Part shown: positions 20,523 through 29,643 of the stretch, piece by piece
Layout: each line of letters opens with the position of its first letter
Position numbering within the stretch: the first letter of the stretch is position 1
DNA from: Lasiosphaeria ovina
Lineage: Eukaryota; Ascomycota; Sordariomycetes; Sordariales; Lasiosphaeriaceae
Direction: 5' to 3'
NCBI GenBank assembly: GCA_033439765.1
Contig: JAULSN010000006.1
Location: 1,984,001-2,048,000 of the forward strand
DNA length: 64,000 bases
Position numbers and translations under genes: made by a program
Notes under the pieces: generated by a model
The model's input: the letters and a program-made list of their open reading frames with translations, nothing else
Told to the model about the DNA's origin: nothing
Databases searched by the model: none

Positions 20523-21110
20523 TCATGTGGCACACGTTTTCATGGGAAAGTGCAGGATCGCGATGGCCAGGGGGTCGGGACTGGTGTCTTTGGCCACGCA
20601 CGACGAGATGTCGCGTTCCAGTTCGGGCTTGATCGCGATGGTGTACTCCTCCTCGACGTACTCGGACAGATGGCCCGCAATGATCTTTGGCCGCTTGCGG
20701 GTGGTGATATCCATGCAGAGACCGCCCGCGTCGCCGTGGTAGGGCGTCTTGTCTATGGTGACGAGTTCGCCAATCTGCTCGCAGGGGCGGACGAACTCGC
20801 CCGTGAAGTCGAGCCGCAGCCTCAAGTGCTCGACGGCCGTGTCCATCCACCTCTGCTCGGGCGTGTTGAAGCCGCCCGAGAAGACGGGAAACACCTTGGA
20901 GTCCCACAGCGCCCGGGACTCGGTGTCGAATTCGTCGTCGTCCATGTGATCGGTGTGCCTGGCGGGCTCGGACGAAAATGTGACTTTGGGATGCCGGCCA
21001 AGACAGTCGAGCTTCCAAGACGTGGTGAGTTCGGGATGCGATGACGTAATGCCGTGAAACACGAACCGGAGCTAGGCGGACCTGAAGTCCAGAGCTAGCA
21101 GGGAGATCAC
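20523..21110 (-). pseudogene. broken gene of unknown family, minus strand
   Basis: The open part (21062 to 20523) has protein-like composition (for example FHGITSSHPELTTSWKLDCL and TIDKTPYHGDAGGLCMDITT) but no ATG at its head; the first codon is GTG. Reading further upstream in the same frame gives PGVISLLALDFRSA, stop, LRFVFHGITS, so a TAG interrupts a frame that otherwise continues, with another stop before PGV. CAG to TAG would restore a Gln at the first. I do not know the family. It lies about 400 bases beyond the other broken gene, on the opposite strand. Confidence 0.4.
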
Positions 21111-21962
21111 CCCGGGCTAGCATCGATGAGGGCTCGAGACTGTATATAGTTTCACTCTAGCCCAGACTGTACTGAAGGGGCCAGAGTTGAGCGCTGCTAG
21201 ACAGGATCACCCACCCTTTCATGCCATCCGGTCACCCGAGTCGTACGGCCTCTCACATCGCCTGTAGTGACGATGGTCCCCCGTGATTGTCAAATGTGAT
21301 GGAACGAGTGGTGTTCATTCTAAAAGAAAGCTAAAGGAAGGAAGCCAACTGTTGTGTGCAATAAAAGAAGGGTCCCATCCTTGTGGGGTTGCATGTGACA
21401 ACTGCCCTTCTTCCAAATTACTCGGGACTCACGATAGTTGCCCGAGCCAACTCTGACAAGCAGACAGGCATGCTGGGCAGACGGAAGGGCATACGATAAT
21501 CAGGTACACAGGCGTGCGGGCTGGGCACACAAGCGTACGGGCCGGGCACACAGATATGTTGGACAAGCGAGGTATAGGTAAGAGACAAGCACAGAAACTC
21601 GACACTAGGGACTCAGACAGCGGCCCGAGAAGACTAGAGGAACCCAGACCTACTCGCCGATGTATATTTTAAAAAAGACCGTGATGGATGGATCTAGCCA
21701 TTAGTTGCAAAGTCTACGTCTAAGGTTAACGCTGCCTCACCCCCCTCAAGGTGGTGGTGGCTGGGAAAGTTTTATGAACACGGTTTGCAAGCTTTCCAGA
21801 AACATTGCAGAAGCGGCCGGCGCGCCGCCGTATCCTCCTGAATACGTCACAGACGTGTTCCAGTCTCTCTCTCCCCCCTGCCCCCGTCCCCCGGCCCAGC
21901 CGTGGGGATCTCACATTCACACACTCCATGCCCCTACTAAACGCGAAATCATGGGACCCACT
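21111..21962. other. intergenic
   Basis: No gene. A direct short repeat around gcgtgcgggctgggcacac / gcgtacgggccgggcacac occurs at about 21512-21550. Confidence 0.4.
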
Positions 21963-22643
21963 TCACACGCCGCATCTGTTGCAATGGTCTTCCTCCTCTA
22001 CGTTGGTAGTGGTTGAAGGATGGCCAGCAGTGGCCGGAGTCGTGTGCTGCACCATGGTCGTCTTCTTCTGCCTCTTCTTCTCAAGGAAGGTGGCGACGTG
22101 CTCCCCGAAGACACCGTCCTTGACGAGCTGCTCGCCAGCCTCGCAGATCCAGTTCTGGCAGTTTTTGGGCGTCTTCTTGCCCTCGGCCGTGTTCAGGCTC
22201 GGCTCTGGAGCGTGCACCTTGGCCACGATCGTCTCGAACTCGCCCGCGGCCGTGTGGGTCTTGGGCGTTTCCTTGACGAAGGTGAAGTAGAGCGGGTCTT
22301 TGACGTACTTCTTGTCGATCCATTGGAGCGGGATGACCTGGCTCGGCGCGCGGCCGGATATATCGCTGTTGTGGCCGTGTCTGAACTCGAGCGTGAATCC
22401 TTTGCGCTTGTCCCCCTCGACGTGGATCATGTTGCCCTTGACACTGTTGTCGTGCGACCGGATGAAGAAGGCCCAGTGGTCCTTGTGCGGGGCGCCGCCG
22501 TAGATGTAGAGCTCGACCAGATATCCGCCCGTGATAGGGCTCGTGTCGGCCACAACTGGGGGGGTAGGAGCTCGGGCGGGAGCCGCCGGCTTGACAGCCA
22601 CCGGAGCCGGAGGAGGAGGAGGCGGCGGAGGCACAGAAGACAT
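21963..22643 (-). CDS. small fungal protein, possible permuted papain-like (LRAT/NlpC) fold
   Basis: The ATG at 22643 gives 226 residues. The frame is open for 82 more codons upstream, but that part is low-complexity and probably 5' UTR. Residues 1-36 are Pro/Ala-rich. The core has YLVELYIYGGAPHKDHWAFF (41-60), so His56-Trp57 lies in a predicted strand, and then NCQNWICEAGEQLV (161-174) with Cys162 at the start of a predicted helix. Strand-H-W followed 100 residues later by N-C-x-x-W/F is the layout of circularly permuted papain-like proteins such as LRAT. This is a pattern match only. The C-terminus (DHCNRCGV) has a further Cys pair. No signal peptide or membrane segment from this start. Function unknown. 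Confidence 0.6.
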   Translation of the reverse strand: MSSVPPPPPPPPAPVAVKPAAPARAPTPPVVADTSPITGGYLVELYIYGGAPHKDHWAFFIRSHDNSVKGNMIHVEGDKRKGFTLEFRHGHNSDISGRAPSQVIPLQWIDKKYVKDPLYFTFVKETPKTHTAAGEFETIVAKVHAPEPSLNTAEGKKTPKNCQNWICEAGEQLVKDGVFGEHVATFLEKKRQKKTTMVQHTTPATAGHPSTTTNVEEEDHCNRCGV

Positions 22644-24325
22644 GTTGCGTGGTTTGAAACTGGAGTTGAGGTTTGGTTTAGGAGGGAGAGTCGAACAAAC
22701 GAAGACAGAAAGAAGACGAAGAGGCAAGAAGAGAAGAAGAAGAAGACGATGAAGCTGATGGTGAAGATGCCGAGGATGAAAAGAAAGAGGCATTGTTCCA
22801 TGATGAAAAGGCTGTCTTATATACTCGAATGGAACACTGCCGGCCTTGGAGACTGAATAGCACAGCCAACCGACAATGTCTGGGGCCATACCGACAATGG
22901 GCCAGGACCAGGCAGGTCAGCATGTTGGTTTCAACCACCTTCTCGAATCATCACGACAAAACACGAAAGCTGGGCCCGACACACCACCATCGTCAACGGC
23001 CCAGGAGGCGTGGGAGACGACAGGTTTGGGGCCGACCGCAGAATGCGCCGAGGTGGCCACTCTTGGACAAGGTGGACGGACGACTTGACGACTCTCACGA
23101 GTTGCTGCACAACAGCCATGACCAGCCGGCCCAGGGTGACGGCATGACGATGGCGGCATGGCCTCCCGAGCAACGCTCGTAAATCAAATCTTGCCCCATA
23201 GTTTTCTGTCCTAGTAGGATACGAGATTACGGTGAAATGTCCCTGGCAGGGCACAGGGCTGCCAACAGTGCGTTCCCACTCGGATGCGACGGCGGTGGTA
23301 CCAAACCCTCCTCCACCCGGCTCTTACTACAATCCAATCCCTGTCTAATTGCTGGCGCGGTACCACCAAGTCCCCCTGACTGTTCTTCATATATTTACCG
23401 ATATTCTAATTCTTTTTCCCTATTTGTTTACTGGCTTTTTGGGCTGTAAAACCGCGGATATTGAATTTGGGCCGGGGACCCGTGCCTGAAAAACCACGCC
23501 ATCAATTAAACAGGGATTGGATTGCAATTCCCCCGGGCCCCAACTGCAAACACGCCGCCCAAAATTCCCGGCTCCCACAGCGCCGGGTCCCTCCTGGCAG
23601 CATATGCCGCGCGGTATTGCCACCCGTTGCGCCGCAGCCGTCTGACCCAGTGTTCCCGTTTCGTCGTGCCCCCCACAGCAGATGCAGTCAGCAGACGGGG
23701 CAGTCGAGCCACTCTGCTGGGTTTTGAAACAAGCGTCCAATCATCGCAGCGAGGCGCATGTGGCGTATCAAAAATCAAGCCTCCGGATTACTGTACTCCA
23801 TTAATAGCGTCATTCTAAGCACTGGACCAGGTTCTTGCAGCAAAGTAAAGGGACCGGAGCTGACGCACCTTGTCTAACGTGTGGCGTGTGAAACGGTGTG
23901 CGCGGCTAAGTCAGCACTGAGGTGAGCGAACTTATTCTCGTCCTCCAGTGGACTCAGCGACCTCGTACCCCGGATAGTTTAACCGTCGGAAACTTCGGGT
24001 CGGCAATCAGACATTGCGTATGGAGAACATGCGAAAAACCAGGTTTCAAGCTCTGAAGACTCTGGCAACCGTGTTTGTTATAGAGGGCCCCGTTGATTTC
24101 TTCACGTCTATAAGACACGTTGCGCTTTCCAACATGGCCTTGATCAGCCCAGCCTGCAATTTCACATCATTTCCGCGGGCTACAGTCCGCAGTCTCTCGA
24201 CCCACGGGCCTGAACGAGCCCATTCATTGATTTTTAATCACACAAGACCGAATCCCACGCACGTTCGGCATTTCGTTGCCACACTTGTTCTGATTCATTA
24301 GCCCTCCATCCAAGCCCTGCCCAAA
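22644..24325. other. intergenic with one inverted repeat
   Basis: A GA/CT-rich segment lies at about 22680-22790 (5' leader of the minus-strand gene). An inverted repeat lies at 23330-23524 and is listed separately. No other gene is supported. Confidence 0.4.
23330..23524. repeat. inverted repeat, 32-bp arms, 131-bp loop
   Basis: The left arm 23330-23361 (caatccaatccctgtctaat and on) is the reverse complement of the right arm 23493-23524 at 29 of 32 bases. Two of the three mismatches are C/T. It could be a degenerate MITE or the ends of a small decayed element. No target-site duplication was identified. Confidence 0.6.
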
Positions 24326-25248
24326 ATGCCCCTCATTCCGATTTCCGACAGCACCTTCATCACGAGGCATGGGGCAGGCACGCTCCCACCGCCAACGCAA
24401 GTCAGGGCGAGGGCCGGAGCTGACGCCGACAACCGCCGACCCAGACCTGTCATATTCAGGGATCTGGGACTGGTGGTCAAATTCGGACAGGACGTGACCG
24501 AAATCGAGGCCAAGACGCAGCAGTTTGTCCACAAGGAGCTCCAGGGCACGGTCCCCGTCCCCGAAGTCTATGGCTGGGAAGTTGACATCAAGAGGGGCGA
24601 GACGTACATCTACATGGCGCTCGTCGCCGGCAATACCCTGGCGGCCGAATGGGGTAACATGACCCAAAAACATAAAGAGGTCCTGTGCAACCAACTCCGG
24701 ACGATGTGGTGGGCTTGGAGGCACCTGCAACATCCACATCCACAGGTAACTGGCCATTACATTGGTCCGTCACCCCAACTATTCGCGCGCGTCTGGGCCA
24801 GGAAGAGACACACACTGACGACGTCTTTTTTGCTGCAGGCACCCTGACACGGCAACCGGTGCGGGACGTGCATCTTGTCGAGAATGGCAAGACGATCGGG
24901 CCTTTAGACGGGGATGCCGCCGTAGGGACCTTCAACAACAGGTGCGAAATCGACCTGCCAACGGCGTCGGCCGAGACCGTCTTCACCCACGACGACATCA
25001 ACGTCTTCAACATTATGGTGGCCCGAGAGGCGACGGGCCCCAAAGTCGTTGCCGTGCTCGACTGGGCCCAGTCCGGCTGGTATCCCGAGTACTGGGAGTC
25101 CTGCAAGGCGTTCAGCACGCGCTTACACCCGAACAAGTTCTCTACCGAACTGATGGATGACTGGATGTTGTGGCTGCCGCAAGTTCTTACCCAGCCCAAC
25201 AAGGTTCAGAGGGACAAGTTTTCGGTCTTTGTTTCGCGCCACATTTGA
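24326..25248 (+). CDS. aminoglycoside phosphotransferase-like (APH) kinase, two exons
   Basis: Exons 24326-24764 and 24839-25248, 282 residues. The model is typical of the large fungal APH/choline-kinase-like family: FRDLGLVVKFGQDVTEIEAK with the ATP-site Lys, VPVPEVYGWEVD, YIYMALVAGNTL (hinge), then the catalytic loop THDDINVFNIMV and VVAVLDWAQSGWYPEYWESC, where the Asp of LDW binds magnesium. The loop reads H-D-D where most members have H-G-D; catalytic Asp and Asn are kept. The second exon requires a donor of GTCCGT (intron 24765-24838, ending CTGCAG). The nearer GTAACT donor at 24746 would run into a stop. The joint reads HYIGTLTRQPVRDV, as expected. Its substrate is unknown; these are not resistance genes by default. 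Confidence 0.8.
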
Positions 25249-26624
25249 ATCGGAAAAATTTTTCCAGCTCCGGAAAGCGTCCGTCCGTACTCCTAGATTC
25301 CGCGAGTCGTTATTGTGCAAGCTTGCTTCTTGCTGCGTGTCTTTTTGGCCTTTTTACTTGAACAGCTCGAGGGAAGGGATGGGGGCTCGGGTCATGAGCT
25401 GGGTTTGGAGAACAAACTGGCAGCTGGCTGCCACTCAGGGACTGGAGCCCATGAAAATAATTAGACTAGCCCTAAATGTGGTCGTCGGTTTTTCATTCCT
25501 GTATTTCTACCTGCCTCCAGGCCTCCTTTCATTTTATTTTAAACATCGAAGTGGTCTTGATATTAACTCCCCGTTTTCTCCCAACTGCAAACAAGGTCGT
25601 GAGCGGCGGGTGCCTCCTGCCAGTGATGCGTCGACTGTACTCGACGTTGACGTACGCGCGGCATCTCTTTCCATGAGACTCAGAGACTCGAGCCCCTAGC
25701 ACTTCGGGGTCGCTCCCGGAGGCGGACGCAGCAGTCACGCAATGTTGGGAAACGGACGTTGGATGAGGGCCGGCAGTAGTGAAAGTGAACTTGTGAGCCC
25801 AAAGTCAATCTCACCGCGACCCGAGCGCCACAGATTGGGCAAGCCACAAACTCCTCGACTGGTCTGCTGCTGTGGCGGAGGTCACTTTTTAACGTTGGCT
25901 CACCCAGACGGGAGTACAGGCGTTTCTAAAAACGGCATTCTACTCGCTAAACTCGATACGGAATCCGTTTCGGTTTAGATAAGAGATAAGATGCCGCATT
26001 TTAATTCGGTGCACTTCTAGAGCCCATTTTCGACTCTTATATACCCTCATTTTCGGCCGCTTTGAGTCCCAGAGATAAGGTTTCCAATCGCATTAAGCCA
26101 CCCGATGTGCCCGGCCAAACAAAGCCAAACAGTTCTCTCCCATGACACCAACGAACCGCCCATCCCCCCCGACGGCCACCTGCAACTCGGCCAGCCTCAT
26201 CAAGCGCCGATGAACTCGTCAGCCTTCAGCGCCCATCGCATACCCTCATGAACGGCCGGGTTGAGAAGTTGCGCCGCAGCTCTCGTGCGAGGCTCTCCAA
26301 GGCTTCTCAAGCACGGCTGCTGGACGCTGCTTTGAGTCAAGGTGTAGGTACGCCTCTCGTTCCCCATCGTGCCAAGTATCTCGGACAGTACGGCAAGTTA
26401 ACTCGTGTACAGGACACGCAAAAGACTGTCGAGAAGAATCTGCAGCGAGTTTCGCTCGGATCGCAACGCTAGAGCCGTCAAGAAAGAGACGAATCGACGC
26501 AACATCTAACGTTGGTCCCCCTGCCCGCAGAATCGTAGTGTCGAGTCCGAAATGTCTTTTCACCTCTCCCCAGCGGCTGGCGGCGGCGGCGGCGGCGGCG
26601 GCGGCAGTGCCGAGTGCTCCTCGC
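25249..26624. other. intergenic
   Basis: No supported gene. A run of GGC triplets begins at its end (about 26579-26604). Confidence 0.4.
26579..26604. repeat. GGC triplet microsatellite
   Basis: About eight to nine GGC units lie just beyond the natural stop of the minus-strand pseudogene. Confidence 0.85.
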
Positions 26625-28190
26625 TCAGGAGTAGTAATACTCGGAAGTAGGTCCCGGGTTGATGTGTTGAGGTGTGTAGACAGTGTCGACGAAGTTCTGC
26701 TGTTGCTCCCCGTGGGCATCAGAGTCAAATGACGTAAGCTCATGACTTTGGTCTTGCTGGTCATCCTCTGGGTAGAAAGACTCGGAAGGTCCAGGGTTGA
26801 TGTGTTGAGATGTGTAGCCGTCAGTGTAGACGATATTCTGCTATTGCTCTCCGTGGGTATCCTGTAAGGCTGTCTCATCCAATCCCCAGCACGGCTCATC
26901 TGCTCCGCCGCTTCGTCGTTGCATGATGACTGTTCCGCTGCTCTTGCTGCGCGAGCGCGACGATGAGGATTTGCGCTTCTTGCAATTGCCGGCCGTGGAG
27001 CTTTCAGATGGTGGCTGGCGAGCTTTCGCTGCCTCGGAAGCCCTCTTCCTGCTCTCTTCTAGAAGGCTGTCCAAGGAAAGCCGGATCTCTTTTAGTCGTT
27101 TGTCCCTCCCCTAGTCGATAAGGTTTCGGACATACTTGCGAAATTCAAGGTAGTGTGCGGGCTCCTGAAGTAAGAAGCTCTTGATATTCGCTATGTAGTA
27201 GTTAAGGTCGTTATGCTTCCATGAGATGTAGAGTAGCGCCTCTGAGCCGTTTATAGCGATGCTGAATGTAGCACTATTTATCGGCTGGACCTCATCGTTC
27301 TTGCACTGCCTCAGTTGGCGGTTGAGGTGCTCGGCGACGTTGACACAGGACGCAGAGCCTCCGAGGAATTGGTTTGTCGCCACCCACATACTCCCGCCAT
27401 CGCCCTTGAACTCGACGACGAAGGACGGATTTAGTAAGCTTTGGTACTGATTATTGGCCACCATCTCAGTCCCCATGGAGATTAGTTGAGCTTGTTGCTG
27501 AGGAAATGCCTGCTGGCGGTTGTATCCTTAGAGCATGTCAGGCACTGGAGTTCTGACCTTGAGCTTCGATCCCGTACTTGGAACGGTATGCCTGGCCATC
27601 GGCTGTCTGTCGCTGCGCTTGAGACTGTCGGAAGGTCTAGGTTTCGGGAATATCTTGCCCCTGAAATAGTCCTCTACCTCTGGTTCTCCGGTGCCCATCC
27701 AGAGCTCATTTAGCTCAGCATCCTGCCGTACTTCATCTGGCGACGGACCCGGAGAATCACGGTCCTGGCGGATATAATCAACGAGGCTAGCGATGTCCTC
27801 GGGGAACTGCTCGTGAAGAGGGCGCATGTAGACGTTGTTCGCGGCCAAGTTCATGGTCCGGTTTGCGTTGAAGCTCCTGCCGGGACCTCTTTGCAAGGGC
27901 GTTGCGAGGCATCACGAAGTCAATAAGTAGGGCAGTCTTTGAAGGCCGTTATTGAAGTCTTTAGTGTTGTGTTCAACGGCCAAAGACCCCTCAATTTCAC
28001 GTGTGTGGTCACATGCAGGCGAATTCCGGGCACTTTCAGGACCCCTTTTGGCCTTGTCTCGGTCCTGCTTCATATCTTGACTCGCTTGGATTTGCTTGCC
28101 TAGAGTATACACTTCGAAGAAGGTTCCGGATAGCAAAAGTGAAGCCAGGAGCAACGACGCCCAGTCGCTTATAAATATCCTATCCTTCAA
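26625..28190 (-). pseudogene. fungal protein with E-x-K nuclease-like motif, four in-frame stops
   Basis: One minus-strand frame runs about 522 codons with no frameshift but with four stops: TGA at 27912-27914, TAA at 27528-27530, TAG at 27111-27113 and TAG at 26841-26843. Each fits a single C-to-T or G-to-A change of CGA, CAA, TGG or CAG. The C-terminal part has NPSFVVEFKGDGG, an E-x-K motif after a strand as in PD-(D/E)XK nuclease folds, then LGGSASCVNVAEHLNRQLRQ and HYLEFRKYVRNLID. A basic Ser/Arg-rich segment (KKRKSSSSRSRSK) follows, then two related repeats with GEQQQN...QHINPGP. The layout resembles a fungal family of unknown function (DUF7924-like, from memory). The true start is not clear: the frame begins without ATG in AT-rich DNA. 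Confidence 0.7.
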
Positions 28191-29643
28191 TTTTATATAG
28201 TAAAGTAGTTATTATCGTTCTACGCTTAAGGCGTACTAGTATTATATATATCTTTATAATTTAGATATTACGGTAAGCTTCGTTTTAAATACCCCCCTTT
28301 TCTAACACGCATAATAGATCTCTCCCCCGTCGCTCGCTCCGAAACAGAAAGAAAAGGAAACTAAAATTGAGGAAAAGGGGTTTAATCGTGGGATCTAATA
28401 GGATGGGTGGTGTGGGGTCTTTCTAGGCACACCATGGGTTTTTGTGGGGATCCCCAAGGGGCAAGGCGTCAATGTGTGAGTGGATTGGATCGCGAGAGGC
28501 ACGCGTCAAGATGGGGCGAATCGGGCATTGGAGTTTGGCAAGTGGGGAAAGCGGATTGACACGTCTGTCGTGCGAGTTTATCTCATGCGCTTCAGTGAGA
28601 AAAGTATGTGTGATTTGCTGTCACGAGGAAAAGCTGCCCAATGCCCAAACATGCATGCACCTTGTATGTACCCAATTCTCCAATCATTATACAGCGTTTT
28701 CGGCTGTCCCATTCAGGGTTGCGGTCGCCAAGTCCACCGAGTTTGTCAACCTCGCCAAGCGCTCTGCAGCTGTTTCGGGCTCTGGTTGATACAGACGGTC
28801 CGGCAGCGATGAGGTGTCGTAGATGTAGCGGTTGAGCATGGAAGTTTCTGAGGGTGGGCCATCCCTGCAGGAGTTGCACAATTGCACAAGTCAGCTTCTG
28901 CCGGGATGAACCGGGGTGGGCAACCAACCCTGAAACTCCCTTGACCTCTCTGTCGGGATTGGATGGAGCGCTCATTGTCGCACGGGGGAATGGGCTCTCG
29001 AGTTGATGTGTGACGATGATATTTTGGTGCGACTGCGATCGTGCGATGTTGCTTTGTTTGTTTGCTTGCTGGTTTCTCTGTTGGGGCCTCCATCGCGAGC
29101 AAAGACACTACAATTTATACACCCAAGCCGCCATTTCCCCCCCCTCTTCTTGCCTATCGTTTGCACTACAAAAGGGGGATCTCACGTCCAACCTGACTCT
29201 CTGGATCTTAGGAATATCGAACCTGGGACTCAAATACTGAGATTGAGCTTCCCGGCAAATCCCACCGGTATTCGTGGTTGATCGCCGGCTCCGAGGTGAA
29301 AACGTGGCTTGCTTGAGTGAGTTGTCGGGGGCGATGGGCGTCCAAGGCCTGGGGAAGCTACCCTAAACCAATCAGGCCCGGACAGATGGACAACACGCCA
29401 GCGGGCTGCCATGTCCACATTGTTGGGCTTCAGCTGGAGCCCTCCCAGACAGAAATTGTGTCGCAGCGTGAAAGCTGTTCGAGCGGCTTTCAGGGATGAC
29501 CAAAATCTGCGAAAAGGGCAGGAAGCGACATATAATATTGCATCGTGCCCTCGCTCAATTGCCGTCTTGGGGGGGGGGAAGCTTCAAGGCTTGTCTAGCC
29601 TGTTTGCCTTTCCACACCTCGGATTTGAGGTGCGCGCCCGCTA
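28191..29643. other. intergenic, AT-rich at the left end
   Basis: 28191-28300 is strongly AT-rich. The rest is the upstream region of the C2H2 gene, with a G-run at about 29570-29578. No gene is supported. Confidence 0.4.

Noticed and set aside
19678..21123. 481-codon minus-strand frame
   Set aside because: Composition is unlike protein (Arg/His-rich stretches), and the adjacent frame gives the better protein reading at 20523-21110.
26246..26899. 217-codon minus-strand frame with internal repeats
   Set aside because: It is the shifted frame of the C-terminal repeats of the pseudogene at 26625-28190.
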